64,000 nt of DNA from positions 186,001-250,000 of the forward strand of contig NZ_JBGSRV010000010.1 in assembly GCF_041737375.1 (NCBI RefSeq), read 5' to 3'. The DNA comes from Vampirovibrio sp041737375 (GTDB taxonomy: Bacteria > Cyanobacteriota > Vampirovibrionia > Vampirovibrionales > Vampirovibrionaceae). The notes below the pieces were generated by a model. It was not told the DNA's origin, searched no databases, and was given only the letters and a program-made list of their open reading frames with translations. Below, one piece after another: positions 17,833 through 26,801 of this stretch; the first letter of the stretch is position 1, and the number at the start of each line of letters is the position of its first letter. The translations under genes and the position numbers were made by a program.

Positions 17833-18855
17833 TTGGTTATGCTTGCTATTAAAAATCAATCTGGTGGCCTATTACTGGAAATTGAGGCCGAAAATCTTTT
17901 GTATGCCGACTTGAACGGCAAAGAACTGAGTTTTGCAGATCTCTGTTTTGCAGTGCTGTTTAACGCCAAGCTGGAAGGGTCCATTCTTAATAATGCCGAC
18001 TTGCGGGGGGCCAACCTCAGCGGCGGTAGTTTGTTAGGGGCCTCCTTGATGAAAGCCATTTTAAAAGGGGCCAAACTGGAAGGCGCCAATCTGACCGACG
18101 CCAATTTGGAAGGCGCTAATTTATCGGCAACCCATTGCGTGCAAGGCAATTTTACCAACTGCAACTTTCGCAGGGCCGATTTAAGCCAAGCCGACTTTAG
18201 TCGGGCCACGCTCAGAGGCGCCAATCTGGAAAATGCTGAATTGTATGAAACCAAATTACCACACGCCGATCTGAGCGGGGCCAAACTCATTAAGGCCAGT
18301 TTGCTCAAATTACAGGCTCAATCCGCAATATTTGTTGAAGCCAATTTTGAGAAAGCCGATATGGAAATGGCCCAGTTGGCATGGGCGGATTTAACCAAGG
18401 CCAGCCTGGTGGGGGCATTGATGCGGAATGCCAAGTTCAATTCCGCCAACTTGTCTCAAGCCAATTTACAAAACGCCAACATGAACCAAGCCAACTTTAG
18501 CCAGGCCAATCTGAGCGACGCGGATCTGGAAGGGGCTAAAGCCTTTCAAACCAACCTGTCCGGGGCCAATTTAAAAGGCGCTAATCTCAACAGAGCAGCC
18601 CTGCAAGGGGCCTCTTTAAGTTTGTCCAGCCTGGAAGGCGCTAAACTTAAAGGCGCGGACTTACAGGGCGCTAACCTGAAGGGCGCCCGATATAACGATG
18701 AAACCACCTTTCCGCCGAACTTCAAGCCAGAGCAGCAAGGGCTAATTTTTATGCTAATCAAACCCGAAGAACAGCAAGCGGAGATATCAGCAACACTCAC
18801 AGTTCAGGGAGAATCACCCCCACAAAGCGTTCCCGAATCATCAAAAGCCACTTAA
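17833..18855 (+). CDS. Pentapeptide-repeat protein
   Basis: 340 residues, of which about 20-295 are tandem A(D/N)LxxA-type pentapeptides (ADLRGANLSGGSLLGASL, GANLEGANLTDANL and so on), predicted to fold as a right-handed quadrilateral beta-helix. The last 45 residues are acidic and not repeated. Such proteins range from DNA-gyrase mimics to structural proteins; nothing here decides. A TTG at 17833 has GGGAAAG at good spacing, and an ATG two codons later is also possible. The stop shares bases with the convergent mnmA stop. Confidence 0.85.
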   Translation: MVMLAIKNQSGGLLLEIEAENLLYADLNGKELSFADLCFAVLFNAKLEGSILNNADLRGANLSGGSLLGASLMKAILKGAKLEGANLTDANLEGANLSATHCVQGNFTNCNFRRADLSQADFSRATLRGANLENAELYETKLPHADLSGAKLIKASLLKLQAQSAIFVEANFEKADMEMAQLAWADLTKASLVGALMRNAKFNSANLSQANLQNANMNQANFSQANLSDADLEGAKAFQTNLSGANLKGANLNRAALQGASLSLSSLEGAKLKGADLQGANLKGARYNDETTFPPNFKPEQQGLIFMLIKPEEQQAEISATLTVQGESPPQSVPESSKAT

Positions 18856-20021
18856 GCAGTGGCAGGGGCGACCTGGCAGTATAAATCCGGCAAGTTGTCG
18901 CGCTTGGTCTCACTGAACGCTTCATGAGACAAATAGCGCTCTATATAACCGCCGCCCAATAACTGCCTGAACTCACCATCATAAAAAGCCGCTATTTGAC
19001 CGGGCGTAATGGCCGATTGCGGCTCAAACAAAGTGACCTTCAGGCTAAGGGAAGCCTCATCCAGCAATTCCACCCGACCCATCACCGGCGGAGAGTTATA
19101 ACGAATTTTAACCATGCAATCCAGAGGAAACGCACCGGGCGCTTCCAGCTCGGGCAAAAGCCAGTTGGGAGCCAACACTTTAAAAGTGGTGCTTTCCAGA
19201 TGATGAGCGTCTCCCAGATACACCGTGTTGGTGTGGGGGTCAATTTTAGTGACATAAATGGGGCGTCCGGCAGCCACCCCAATGCCTTTGCGCTGGCCCA
19301 GGGTAAAGCGGTAATAGCCATCATGCTCCCCTAGCACCTTTCCGGTATCGGTATCCACAAAGTTTCCCTTGCGCTTGCCCAGGGTTAAATCCATGTAATT
19401 GTGTTGCCCATTCAGTACAAAGCAAATATCCTGAGACTCTTTGCTGTAGGCGGTGGGCAAATCCAGCTCACGGGCTAAAGCCACCACCTCGGGCTTGGTC
19501 ATTTCACCTAGCGGAAACAGGGTTTTGGCCAAATCCTTGGGGTAAACCCGTGCCATCATATAAGTCTGATCTTTATGCTCATCCACCGAGCGAAATACGT
19601 TGACGCCGTGAGCGGCAGGTTCCAGAATGGCGTAATGACCAGTGGCCACATAGTCTACCCCCAGCTCTTCCACCGCATAGCGCACCAGCATTTCCCATTT
19701 AACGTAGCGGTTACACTCCACGCAGGGATTGGGGGTCAGTCCCGCCTCGTAGGAGTTGTTGTAATAATCCATCACAAAATGAGAGAATTCAGCCCGCAAA
19801 TCAACGGTGTCATACGGAACGCCCAACATTTCACAAACCCGGCCAGCGTTGACCAAGGCGTCATTACAGCATTTACCGGGGCCGTTTAAAGTCCAGGCGG
19901 TCAAACCCACGATCTCATGGCCTGCTTTTGCCATTAAATAGGCGGCCACACTGCTATCCACACCGCCACTCATGGCAACCGCAATTCGTTTTTTAGAGCC
20001 GGGTAAAAAGTTTCGAGTCAT
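18852..20021 (-). CDS. mnmA: tRNA-specific 2-thiouridylase
   Basis: Puts the 2-thio group on U34 of Glu, Gln and Lys tRNAs, using ATP and sulfur relayed from a cysteine desulfurase. Seen: PP-loop SGGVDSS (18-24), the catalytic cysteine in NPCVECNRYVKW, the second cysteine in SKESQDICFV, and the C-terminal barrel with LGQRKGIGV. Length 389 fits (E. coli about 368). The stop codon overlaps the convergent pentapeptide gene by four bases. A cysteine desulfurase-family gene lies at 40700 but is not linked. Confidence 0.95.
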   Translation of the reverse strand: MTRNFLPGSKKRIAVAMSGGVDSSVAAYLMAKAGHEIVGLTAWTLNGPGKCCNDALVNAGRVCEMLGVPYDTVDLRAEFSHFVMDYYNNSYEAGLTPNPCVECNRYVKWEMLVRYAVEELGVDYVATGHYAILEPAAHGVNVFRSVDEHKDQTYMMARVYPKDLAKTLFPLGEMTKPEVVALARELDLPTAYSKESQDICFVLNGQHNYMDLTLGKRKGNFVDTDTGKVLGEHDGYYRFTLGQRKGIGVAAGRPIYVTKIDPHTNTVYLGDAHHLESTTFKVLAPNWLLPELEAPGAFPLDCMVKIRYNSPPVMGRVELLDEASLSLKVTLFEPQSAITPGQIAAFYDGEFRQLLGGGYIERYLSHEAFSETKRDNLPDLYCQVAPATA

Positions 20022-20069
20022 GAGGCGGCGTGCTTATCCTTAAACTATTTTTTATAAAAGCGTAATTCT

Positions 20070-20321
20070 TTAATGAGATATTTTTTGACCCGGACGAGAC
20101 AATAAATAGGAAGCCCCCAGAAATAAAGTGGGGATTAGCCATAACATGCCCGTGCGTACGGTGTTGATTATATCAGAGTAATGTTTGGCAGGCAGCGTAA
20201 AATCGGCCAAAACAAACATCAGCAGGCCCTTTAGAAGGCCGGGTAATAAAATTAAGGCGTAGCATCCCAGCCAAACCATTAAAAGCTTACGAACGAATTC
20301 ATGAAAATCTTTCATAGCCAT
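20070..20321 (-). CDS. Small membrane protein (83 aa)
   Basis: Two membrane helices are evident, about 13-38 (LLMVWLGCYALILLPGLLKG) and about 58-75 (GMLWLIPTLFLGASYLL), with a short basic end. AAGGAA lies before the ATG. It is upstream of mnmA on the same strand with a 48-base gap, so they could be co-transcribed. Family not recognised. Confidence 0.55.
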   Translation of the reverse strand: MAMKDFHEFVRKLLMVWLGCYALILLPGLLKGLLMFVLADFTLPAKHYSDIINTVRTGMLWLIPTLFLGASYLLSRPGQKISH

Positions 20322-20753
20322 GAGTTCCTTTGGTTATGGGCGAAAAGAGCCTGTGGCGGTCCCTTCGCTTGATTTGGCCCATTCAGGCTCAGCAATACAC
20401 AGTGAGGTTTATACAATAAAAAAAGCGGGACCGTAAGAGTTGCCCCCGTGTCTGGAAAACAGAAAAAAACCAGCCGCTTATCCAGACATACCAAACCTGA
20501 ATAACCCACCCAACCGGGCCTCTAATTCCATCATTTGGTTGATACAGACCAACCCAATAAGGTGATATAAAATTAAAAAAACCGCCAATATTTAACCGGT
20601 CCAATATAACCTCTAATCATGAGGCTCTGATTGATGAGCCGGTCCATCTAAAACCACTTTTCTATTAAGCAAGGAACATTCCCAACAACCAAAAGTCCCT
20701 CCAGGATAACCCAGAGGGACTTTTTCTTTTATTTTCAGAAAACCCAGAAACTA
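20322..20753. other. 432-base intergenic region, possibly holding a plus-strand RNA
   Basis: No convincing protein gene. A minus-strand frame of 71 codons (20389-20604, TTG start with AGAGG upstream) exists but its Trp/Phe-rich product resembles no family. The plus strand ends in a strong terminator (20691-20730) although no plus-strand gene precedes it, and short palindromic segments occur around 20410-20480. A small RNA on the plus strand is possible but unproven. Confidence 0.3.
20691..20730 (+). terminator. Rho-independent terminator, stronger on the plus strand
   Basis: Stem AAAAGTCCCTC / GAGGGACTTTT with a 12-base loop, followed on the plus strand by TTTTTCTTTT. It also follows the minus-strand permease gene (stop at 20754) and may terminate that transcript, but its T tract faces plus-strand transcription. 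Confidence 0.75.
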
Positions 20754-22367
20754 CTAGCTGATTAAATCAACGCTCATCTCGTCATTTTCTTCCAGATTCA
20801 TTTTACTGTTCCAGAAACCATAGCCAAAATAAATGACCATGCCAACCAGGAACCAAGCGGCGGTAACCACCCAGGTGAACAAGGGCAGACCGGTCATTAC
20901 ATACACGCAACCCAGGGCGCCCAGCACCGGAAAGGTCAATCCCAGGGGGGCTCTGAAGGGGCGGTGACGCTTGGGATCTGTAAAGCGTAAAATAGCCACC
21001 CCGATGCACACAATCATGAATGCGCCCAAGGTACCGATATTGCACATTTCAGCCAGCAGGTTAATCGGCAGTAAACCGCCGCCAATGGCCACAAAGAATC
21101 CCACCATAATGGTACAGATATGCGGGGTTTGGAATTTGGGATGAATTTTAGCCAATGCCGCTGGCAACAGGCCATCTCGGGCAATGGCGTAGAAAATGCG
21201 GGTGCCACCCATTTGCAAAACCAGCAACACCGAGCTTAAACCGGCAATGGCCCCAATACTAACCAGCCAGGAGGCCCAAGGGTAACCCATATACTTCATG
21301 GCTCCCACCACAGCGGCTTCCTTGTTAATTTCGTTGAGCGGAACAATACCGGTAATCACCGCAGTAACCAAAATATATAACAAGGTACAAATGGCCAGCG
21401 AGCCCATAATCCCAATGGGGATATCCCGTTGCGGGTTTTTGGTTTCTTCGGCAGCAGTAGAAACCGCATCGAAACCAATGTAGGCAAAGAAAATAGTGGA
21501 CGCACCGGTAATAATGCCGTTAAAACCGTGGGGCGCAAAGGTATTCCAGCCATCGGCAAACCAGTTGCGCTGTAACACATCCATATGGCCGCCAAACAAA
21601 AACAAAGCGCCAATCAGGATAAACAACAGCACCACAAAGGTTTTTACAAACACCATAACCGCAGCGGTTCGGGCGCTTTCAGAAACGCCCACCAACAGCA
21701 AACAAGTAACCGCCAGCACAATAAAGAAAGCAGGCAGGTTAAAGGCGCTTTGCACCAGCAGAATTTTTTCTTCAGTGGTGAACGGAATAGTAAAGGGAAT
21801 AGCCTGCATCACAATGGACATATCCGCATTCTTCAAACCTTCATGGGAAACGGTGTCAATGGTATTGCTCACCAGCCAGCTTGGCAGATGAACCCCAAAG
21901 GCCATGGCCACAAATTCCTTGACGCTTCCCGTCCAGCTAACGGCAACGGCCATGTTGCCCACCGCATACTCCAATACCAGCGCCCAGCCAATAATCCAGG
22001 CGATAAACTCACCCATGGTGGAAAAAGCGTAGGTATAAGCGGAACCCGAAATAGGCGCCATGGCCGAAAATTCGGAATAGCACAACGCACAAAAGCTACA
22101 AATAATACCGGTCAATACAAAAGAAAGTGTCAAAGCAGGGCCCGCAGCCAAGTGATCAGGAGATCCCACGGCAGCAGCGCCAGTTAACGCAAAGATACCG
22201 GCCCCAATCATGGCGCCCACCCCAAAAATAATCAGGTCAAAAGCGCTTAAGGTTTTTTTGAGCTGATGTTCCTGATTGGCATTATCCGCCAAAATCTTAT
22301 CCAGATTTTTGGTGCGAAACAGTCGGGATAGAAGAGAGCGTTGCTTGACGCTAGCGATTCCTGACAT
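20754..22367 (-). CDS. APC-family amino acid permease (CAT/YfnA-like)
   Basis: 537-residue inner-membrane transporter with about 12-14 helices. The first helix holds the APC signature GVGAMIGAGIFALTG, followed by the helix-3 region SFCALCYSEFSAMAPISGSAY and FFAYIGFDAVSTAAEETKNP, typical of the cationic amino acid transporter subgroup (YfnA and relatives). Substrate is likely a basic or other amino acid taken up with protons. GGGAG lies 12 bases before the ATG. It is monocistronic with a large upstream region. Confidence 0.9.
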   Translation of the reverse strand: MSGIASVKQRSLLSRLFRTKNLDKILADNANQEHQLKKTLSAFDLIIFGVGAMIGAGIFALTGAAAVGSPDHLAAGPALTLSFVLTGIICSFCALCYSEFSAMAPISGSAYTYAFSTMGEFIAWIIGWALVLEYAVGNMAVAVSWTGSVKEFVAMAFGVHLPSWLVSNTIDTVSHEGLKNADMSIVMQAIPFTIPFTTEEKILLVQSAFNLPAFFIVLAVTCLLLVGVSESARTAAVMVFVKTFVVLLFILIGALFLFGGHMDVLQRNWFADGWNTFAPHGFNGIITGASTIFFAYIGFDAVSTAAEETKNPQRDIPIGIMGSLAICTLLYILVTAVITGIVPLNEINKEAAVVGAMKYMGYPWASWLVSIGAIAGLSSVLLVLQMGGTRIFYAIARDGLLPAALAKIHPKFQTPHICTIMVGFFVAIGGGLLPINLLAEMCNIGTLGAFMIVCIGVAILRFTDPKRHRPFRAPLGLTFPVLGALGCVYVMTGLPLFTWVVTAAWFLVGMVIYFGYGFWNSKMNLEENDEMSVDLIS

Positions 22368-22833
22368 AAATGAGGGACTCCCTTGGAATTAACTTTTATA
22401 ACTGAGTTTGAGCCTTTACAGCTAAGACTTAAGAAACCGCTTGAGGACCCTTGTGAAAAACCCATGTCCAATAACCATAGTCACAGGTTTAGATGGTGGG
22501 GATAGTAACACAAAGCGGTTAACCGCTCTAGCCAATTCAAATGGAGCCAGCTGACGGTCATTCTATATAAAACGAGAAAACCCTCGCGAAAATGCGATTT
22601 ACCGCTCAGCTTATTACGATTTCTTTACAAGCAAAGCCCCAGATTTCACCCGTTTGGGTGAGGGGTATTTTGACAAATTCGAAGGCCCCAATGCTTCCCC
22701 CACAAAATATTGATTCCTTTATAAAAATGATTAAGTAACGGTAAAAATGGGTAATTATCTTAATAGAGCTTTATGTCCAACCCAATGGCTCGATCACTGC
22801 TTTGGACTCCTGCCTAATTGAAGGATCAACCGC
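22368..22833. other. Intergenic region between divergent permease and fliD
   Basis: 466 bases with promoters presumably at both ends. There is a small hairpin CACCCGTTTGGGTG near 22650 and AT-rich stretches at 22720-22780. I could not find a convincing flagellar sigma-28 promoter or a known riboswitch. Confidence 0.35.
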
Positions 22834-24804
22834 ATGAGTAGCAATTATTCCCTGGGCGGCGTGGGAGGGTTTAACTCCGGCTTTGACGTCAATGGTATTA
22901 TTTCCCAGCTATTGGCCCTGGAACAGCGTCCTATTTCGCTGATGACCCAGAAGAAAACCACCATCACCCGTCAGCAAACCGCTTACACTGCCATTCAAAA
23001 TAAAACCCGAGACTTGTTTTCGGCCATTGATAAGCTGGGCAAACGCGATATTGTGACCCAGAAAACCATGTTTGAGAACATGAGGGCCACCTCCTCCGAT
23101 AACAAATCGGTGAGTGCCACTGTCACCAACAATGCCGCCCCTCAAACCCTGAACGTGGAAGTGTTAACCCTGCCCACGTCTACCGTGACCAACAGCACCG
23201 CCGGGGTCAGCAAGTTTGACGGCACCATGACCAATACGGAACTGGGCATTACCGCCGGTAACTTTACCTTGTACACTCAGGTGGGAGCGACTCAAAAAGC
23301 TTACCAAGTCAGCATTACCGATGGCGATACCATTGGCGATATTCTGTCTGATATGCAAACGGCCATTCAAACCGATATTCCCGGTGCCACCGTGGGCATT
23401 GTGGACGGCAAAATCCAGATCAATCGGGGCGGAGCCGGTAACGCCGTTACATTTGGCGCAGGCGGAGATACCACTAATTTTCTGGAAAAAACATTCCTGA
23501 ATACCGCCATTGCCATTGATGATGTCTCCGGCAACACCACCACCGCCTCCCAACGGGTTAGCAGTATCGATCGTGATGCCGCCGTGACCTCAGCCGATGC
23601 CAATTTGGCCACTACGGTGAACGCCAACAGCGAATTCAAAATCAACGGCGTTACCTTTAACGCCGATGGCAAATCAATCAACACCCTGATTGACGAAATC
23701 AACACCTCCGCAGCAGGCGTTACCGCCAACTTTAACCGAGGTACCAACAGCTTCCAGCTGGTGGCCAAAACCACTGGCAGTAACCTGATTAGTCTAGAAG
23801 ATGTAGGTGCGGGCAATTTTCTGCAATCCATGAACTTGATTAACGGCACCGATGCCATTTCCGGTCAGGTGGCCGGAAGCAATACCCAGTTCAAGTTAAA
23901 CGGTCAAACCATGTACGCCACCGGAGATACCATTGATGAAACCATTACCGGGCTTACTGGCGTTACCCTCAGCCTGAAAAAAGTGGCGGTCGGCGTAACC
24001 ACCCAGGTTACCATCCAGAAAGACAACGATGGGCTGGTCAATCAAGTTGACGACATTATTAAAAAATATAATTCGGTCATTGATGAAATTGCCAAACAAA
24101 CCAAAATCGATCCAGAGGCGACCAAAACCGGCGCCACCGCATCCAACGGCCCATTGGCAGGCGATACCCAGCTCAAAAACTTCCGAAACCAGTTGCGCTC
24201 CATATTTACACAATCGGTTGGGGGCGACCTGGCCAATACCGCCTTTGAGAGTTTACAGATGGTGGGCATCTCTTCCAGCCCCAGAGCGCTGGGTGCTGTG
24301 GAGGAAACCGAAACCACCGATGAAGAAGGCGATACTGAAACCCCTACCGAAACAGCCGCCGCTACCACCGCCACCGCCGATGGAAAATTGTATCTGGACA
24401 AAGCCGCTCTCAGAGCAGCCCTGGCCCTGGATCCCGAAAAGCTGAAACGCCTGTTTATTGCCCGAGATTTGGCACCCAGCACCCCCGGCATTGATGATGG
24501 CCTTGAAGGCACCTTCACCAAGTTGCAAAAACTGCTTTCCGATAAAACCTATGTGAATAACGACGGCAGAACCGGCTTTGGCGCTTTATACAATTTAAGC
24601 AACGGTGGCAAAGGCCTGTTTGGCGCTTACCAGGAATCCTCGGGTAAACGGGTCAAATCCATTGATGAAAGCATTGAACGGGCCAATAACCGGTTGGTGA
24701 TTAAAGAAAAAACCTTACGCCAACAGTTTTTGGCCATGGATCGCATGGTTGGTCAATATCAGCAACAAGGTAACGCCTTGGCCAGCCTGCAAACATTTAG
24801 ATAA
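22834..24804 (+). CDS. fliD: Flagellar hook-associated protein 2 (filament cap)
   Basis: 656-residue cap protein that guides flagellin assembly at the filament tip; exported through the flagellar secretion system. The N-terminal FliD domain is clear (GGFNSGFDVNGIISQLLALE, then QKKTTITRQQTAYTAIQNKT). The C-terminal domain carries GPLAGDTQLKNFRNQLRSI and ends with a coiled segment (ERANNRLVIKEKTLRQQFLA, MDRMVGQYQQQGNALASL). The middle is Thr/Asn-rich and variable, and an acidic Thr/Glu insert (about 489-512) precedes the last domain. GAAGGA precedes the ATG. No other flagellar gene is in the window. Confidence 0.93.
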   Translation: MSSNYSLGGVGGFNSGFDVNGIISQLLALEQRPISLMTQKKTTITRQQTAYTAIQNKTRDLFSAIDKLGKRDIVTQKTMFENMRATSSDNKSVSATVTNNAAPQTLNVEVLTLPTSTVTNSTAGVSKFDGTMTNTELGITAGNFTLYTQVGATQKAYQVSITDGDTIGDILSDMQTAIQTDIPGATVGIVDGKIQINRGGAGNAVTFGAGGDTTNFLEKTFLNTAIAIDDVSGNTTTASQRVSSIDRDAAVTSADANLATTVNANSEFKINGVTFNADGKSINTLIDEINTSAAGVTANFNRGTNSFQLVAKTTGSNLISLEDVGAGNFLQSMNLINGTDAISGQVAGSNTQFKLNGQTMYATGDTIDETITGLTGVTLSLKKVAVGVTTQVTIQKDNDGLVNQVDDIIKKYNSVIDEIAKQTKIDPEATKTGATASNGPLAGDTQLKNFRNQLRSIFTQSVGGDLANTAFESLQMVGISSSPRALGAVEETETTDEEGDTETPTETAAATTATADGKLYLDKAALRAALALDPEKLKRLFIARDLAPSTPGIDDGLEGTFTKLQKLLSDKTYVNNDGRTGFGALYNLSNGGKGLFGAYQESSGKRVKSIDESIERANNRLVIKEKTLRQQFLAMDRMVGQYQQQGNALASLQTFR

Positions 24805-24854
24805 CCCCCGTTCGTCCTTATTGATTCAGATTTTCAAGATTAACCCCCACCCCC

Positions 24855-24893
24855 TTTCAGCGGGCCGATTTCTGTTCGGCCCGCTGAAATTTT
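24855..24893 (+). terminator. Rho-independent terminator after fliD
   Basis: Perfect 13-base stem TTTCAGCGGGCCG / CGGCCCGCTGAAA with a 9-base loop followed by TTTT. Confidence 0.9.
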
Positions 24894-25048
24894 AAGTTTG
24901 CGCTGTAAAAAACCTGAAAAATTTCTAAAAAAATATTTAATAAAACCAACGGCTCGACCGAATGACCGACTTTTAGAGGAAACACTGCATTGAACCTGAC
25001 AAAGTGCCGAAACCGACAACAAGAAAAAGCCTTACAGGAGATTGCACG

Positions 25049-25807
25049 ATGTTCGGATTCGTTCGGCTCAACCCTCAAAATTTAAAAAGCACCCCGGCTG
25101 GCATGCAACAGGAAATTCTGGTGACCAGCGAAGATATTTATCGGAAAAACCGAGGTATGGAACCGATTTTATTGCTGCGTAAAGGATTTGAACTCACACC
25201 CGATGAACTGCCCAAATTTTTAAACAGCGGCGCCCAAATCCACCAATTTTATTACAAACACACCGGTCAAATCCTGAATCCCGGCTATCAGAAGCCACGG
25301 GCCAAAAAACAGGATCGCCCCCCTTTGGCCCGAGGCATGAGCAATCCGCTAACCCAGAAGAGTTCAAGCGTTGCCCTCCAGAGGCTTCAACAAAAAAGGG
25401 TCTTGATTGTAGAGCCAGATCAAAAAAATTTAAAACGACTGATCGATTGCCTGTTCATTTGCGGAATACAGCTGGATCGGATTCATCCGGTGCGGGTAGT
25501 GTCCAGTGTTCCCTGGGCTATGGAAAAGTATCGCCCTCAAATTCTGGTTGCCAATTACGAGCTGTCCAGCAGCATTGACGGGCTGACCCTGCTTCAGGCT
25601 TTCGCCGACCTCTCTTATGTAGAGACCTTGATATTAACGGTACCCAATGGGCATCTCCTTTCTCTGGAGGAGAATGCGGCCATTGAGGCCCTAAGTCATC
25701 GAATAAAGATTAAAATACTTTCCAAGCCCGTAAGCCGTTTTGCCCTGAAACGCATTCTGAACGAACCGGCTGAGCTTACAGATTACAAAGCCTCCAACGC
25801 CTTTTAG
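25049..25807 (+). CDS. Atypical receiver-domain protein
   Basis: 252 residues. The first 105 contain a non-receiver part (EILVTSEDIYRKNRGMEPIL, RKGFELTPDELPKFLNSGAQ) that resembles the small helical module found before c-di-GMP phosphodiesterase and HDOD proteins in this kind of genome. The C-terminal half is receiver-like: VLIVEPDQKN as acidic pocket, LILTVPN, and the lysine in ILSKPVS. At the phospho-acceptor position there is Asn (ILVANYELSSSIDG) instead of Asp, so normal phosphorylation is unlikely. AGGAG precedes the ATG at 25049. The HDOD gene follows 30 bases later. Confidence 0.7.
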   Translation: MFGFVRLNPQNLKSTPAGMQQEILVTSEDIYRKNRGMEPILLLRKGFELTPDELPKFLNSGAQIHQFYYKHTGQILNPGYQKPRAKKQDRPPLARGMSNPLTQKSSSVALQRLQQKRVLIVEPDQKNLKRLIDCLFICGIQLDRIHPVRVVSSVPWAMEKYRPQILVANYELSSSIDGLTLLQAFADLSYVETLILTVPNGHLLSLEENAAIEALSHRIKIKILSKPVSRFALKRILNEPAELTDYKASNAF

Positions 25808-25837
25808 AAAAAATCCTTAGCCTGAGAGTTCCCCCGA

Positions 25838-26722
25838 ATGGAAAAATTCACGTCAGGATCTCATGAAATTATCCTGAAACGCATTCGGGACATTCCTTCG
25901 CTGCCCGATGTGGTGAACCGCATACTGGCAGTCATCAGCAAGCCCAATACCCCCGCTTCTGAAATCGCCAAACTGATTTCCTACGATCCCGGCCTCACCT
26001 CCAAAGTGCTTCGAATGGTCAATTCTGCGGCCTATGGCTTTCAACGACAAATCAGCTCCATTCAGCATGGCATTATGATTTTGGGCTTCAACAATGTACG
26101 AGGACTGGTGCTGAGCGCCAGCATTTTTAAATTGTTTGAAGGCCATACCCATCCCGGTGGATTGAATCATCAACAATTTTGGGAACACTCATTAGGAACA
26201 GCAGTGGCCGCTCGTCTACTGGCCACCTCCCTGCGCATTCATGAGGCCGATGATGTATTTAGCGCCGCCATGCTGCACGACATTGGCAAAGTGGTTTTAG
26301 ACGTTTACTTCAAAGAAGATTATCATCTGGTTTTGAAACAGGCGGGCCAGCAAAGAATGGTGATGCACGGCAAGCCTTTTTGCCAGCTGGAAAACGCTGT
26401 TTTAGGGCTAACCCATACCGACATTGGCAGCTATTTAGCGGCCAAATGGAAATTGCCCGTGGGCATTACAGAAGTCATTCAATATCACCACACCCCGGAA
26501 AACGCCGAACATTGCGGACCCATGGTCTATCTGGTGGCCCTGGCCAATGAACTGGCCGTTCTGCAATATGAAAAACAGGGCGTGTACGATCCAGCCCATA
26601 TTAGCCCCAACCTGCGCGAATATTTCGATTTGGACGATGAACGACTTCAGTTTTTTTTAAGCGCCCTAAAAACGGAAATGGATTCCGCTCAGGATTTGCT
26701 CAACGCCATTTCCACCCGTTAG
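25838..26722 (+). CDS. HDOD-domain protein
   Basis: 294-residue signalling protein. The HDOD domain (about 8-210) is recognisable from IPSLPDVVNRILAVISKPN, KLISYDPGLTSKVLRMVNSA, GIMILGFNNVRGLVLS and the HD-like HDIGKVVLD. HDOD proteins act in regulation of motility and c-di-GMP pathways; many lack enzyme activity. It lies directly after the atypical receiver protein, so the pair may work together. GAGAG is found upstream of the ATG. Confidence 0.9.
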   Translation: MEKFTSGSHEIILKRIRDIPSLPDVVNRILAVISKPNTPASEIAKLISYDPGLTSKVLRMVNSAAYGFQRQISSIQHGIMILGFNNVRGLVLSASIFKLFEGHTHPGGLNHQQFWEHSLGTAVAARLLATSLRIHEADDVFSAAMLHDIGKVVLDVYFKEDYHLVLKQAGQQRMVMHGKPFCQLENAVLGLTHTDIGSYLAAKWKLPVGITEVIQYHHTPENAEHCGPMVYLVALANELAVLQYEKQGVYDPAHISPNLREYFDLDDERLQFFLSALKTEMDSAQDLLNAISTR

Positions 26723-26801
26723 GCATAGCGGGTTGTAAACTTTTCCTACAGTTTGGCCCATAACGCTCAAGATCTCCCGGCCTCCACTCGATACCGGAGG
26801 T

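Noticed and set aside
20389..20604. 71-codon minus-strand frame with a TTG start and AGAGG upstream
   Set aside because: Trp/Phe-rich product unlike any family and unlike neighbouring genes; kept only as a remark on the intergenic region.
22368..22833. Sigma-28 promoter for fliD
   Set aside because: No sequence close to TAAA-N15-GCCGATAA was found by eye.
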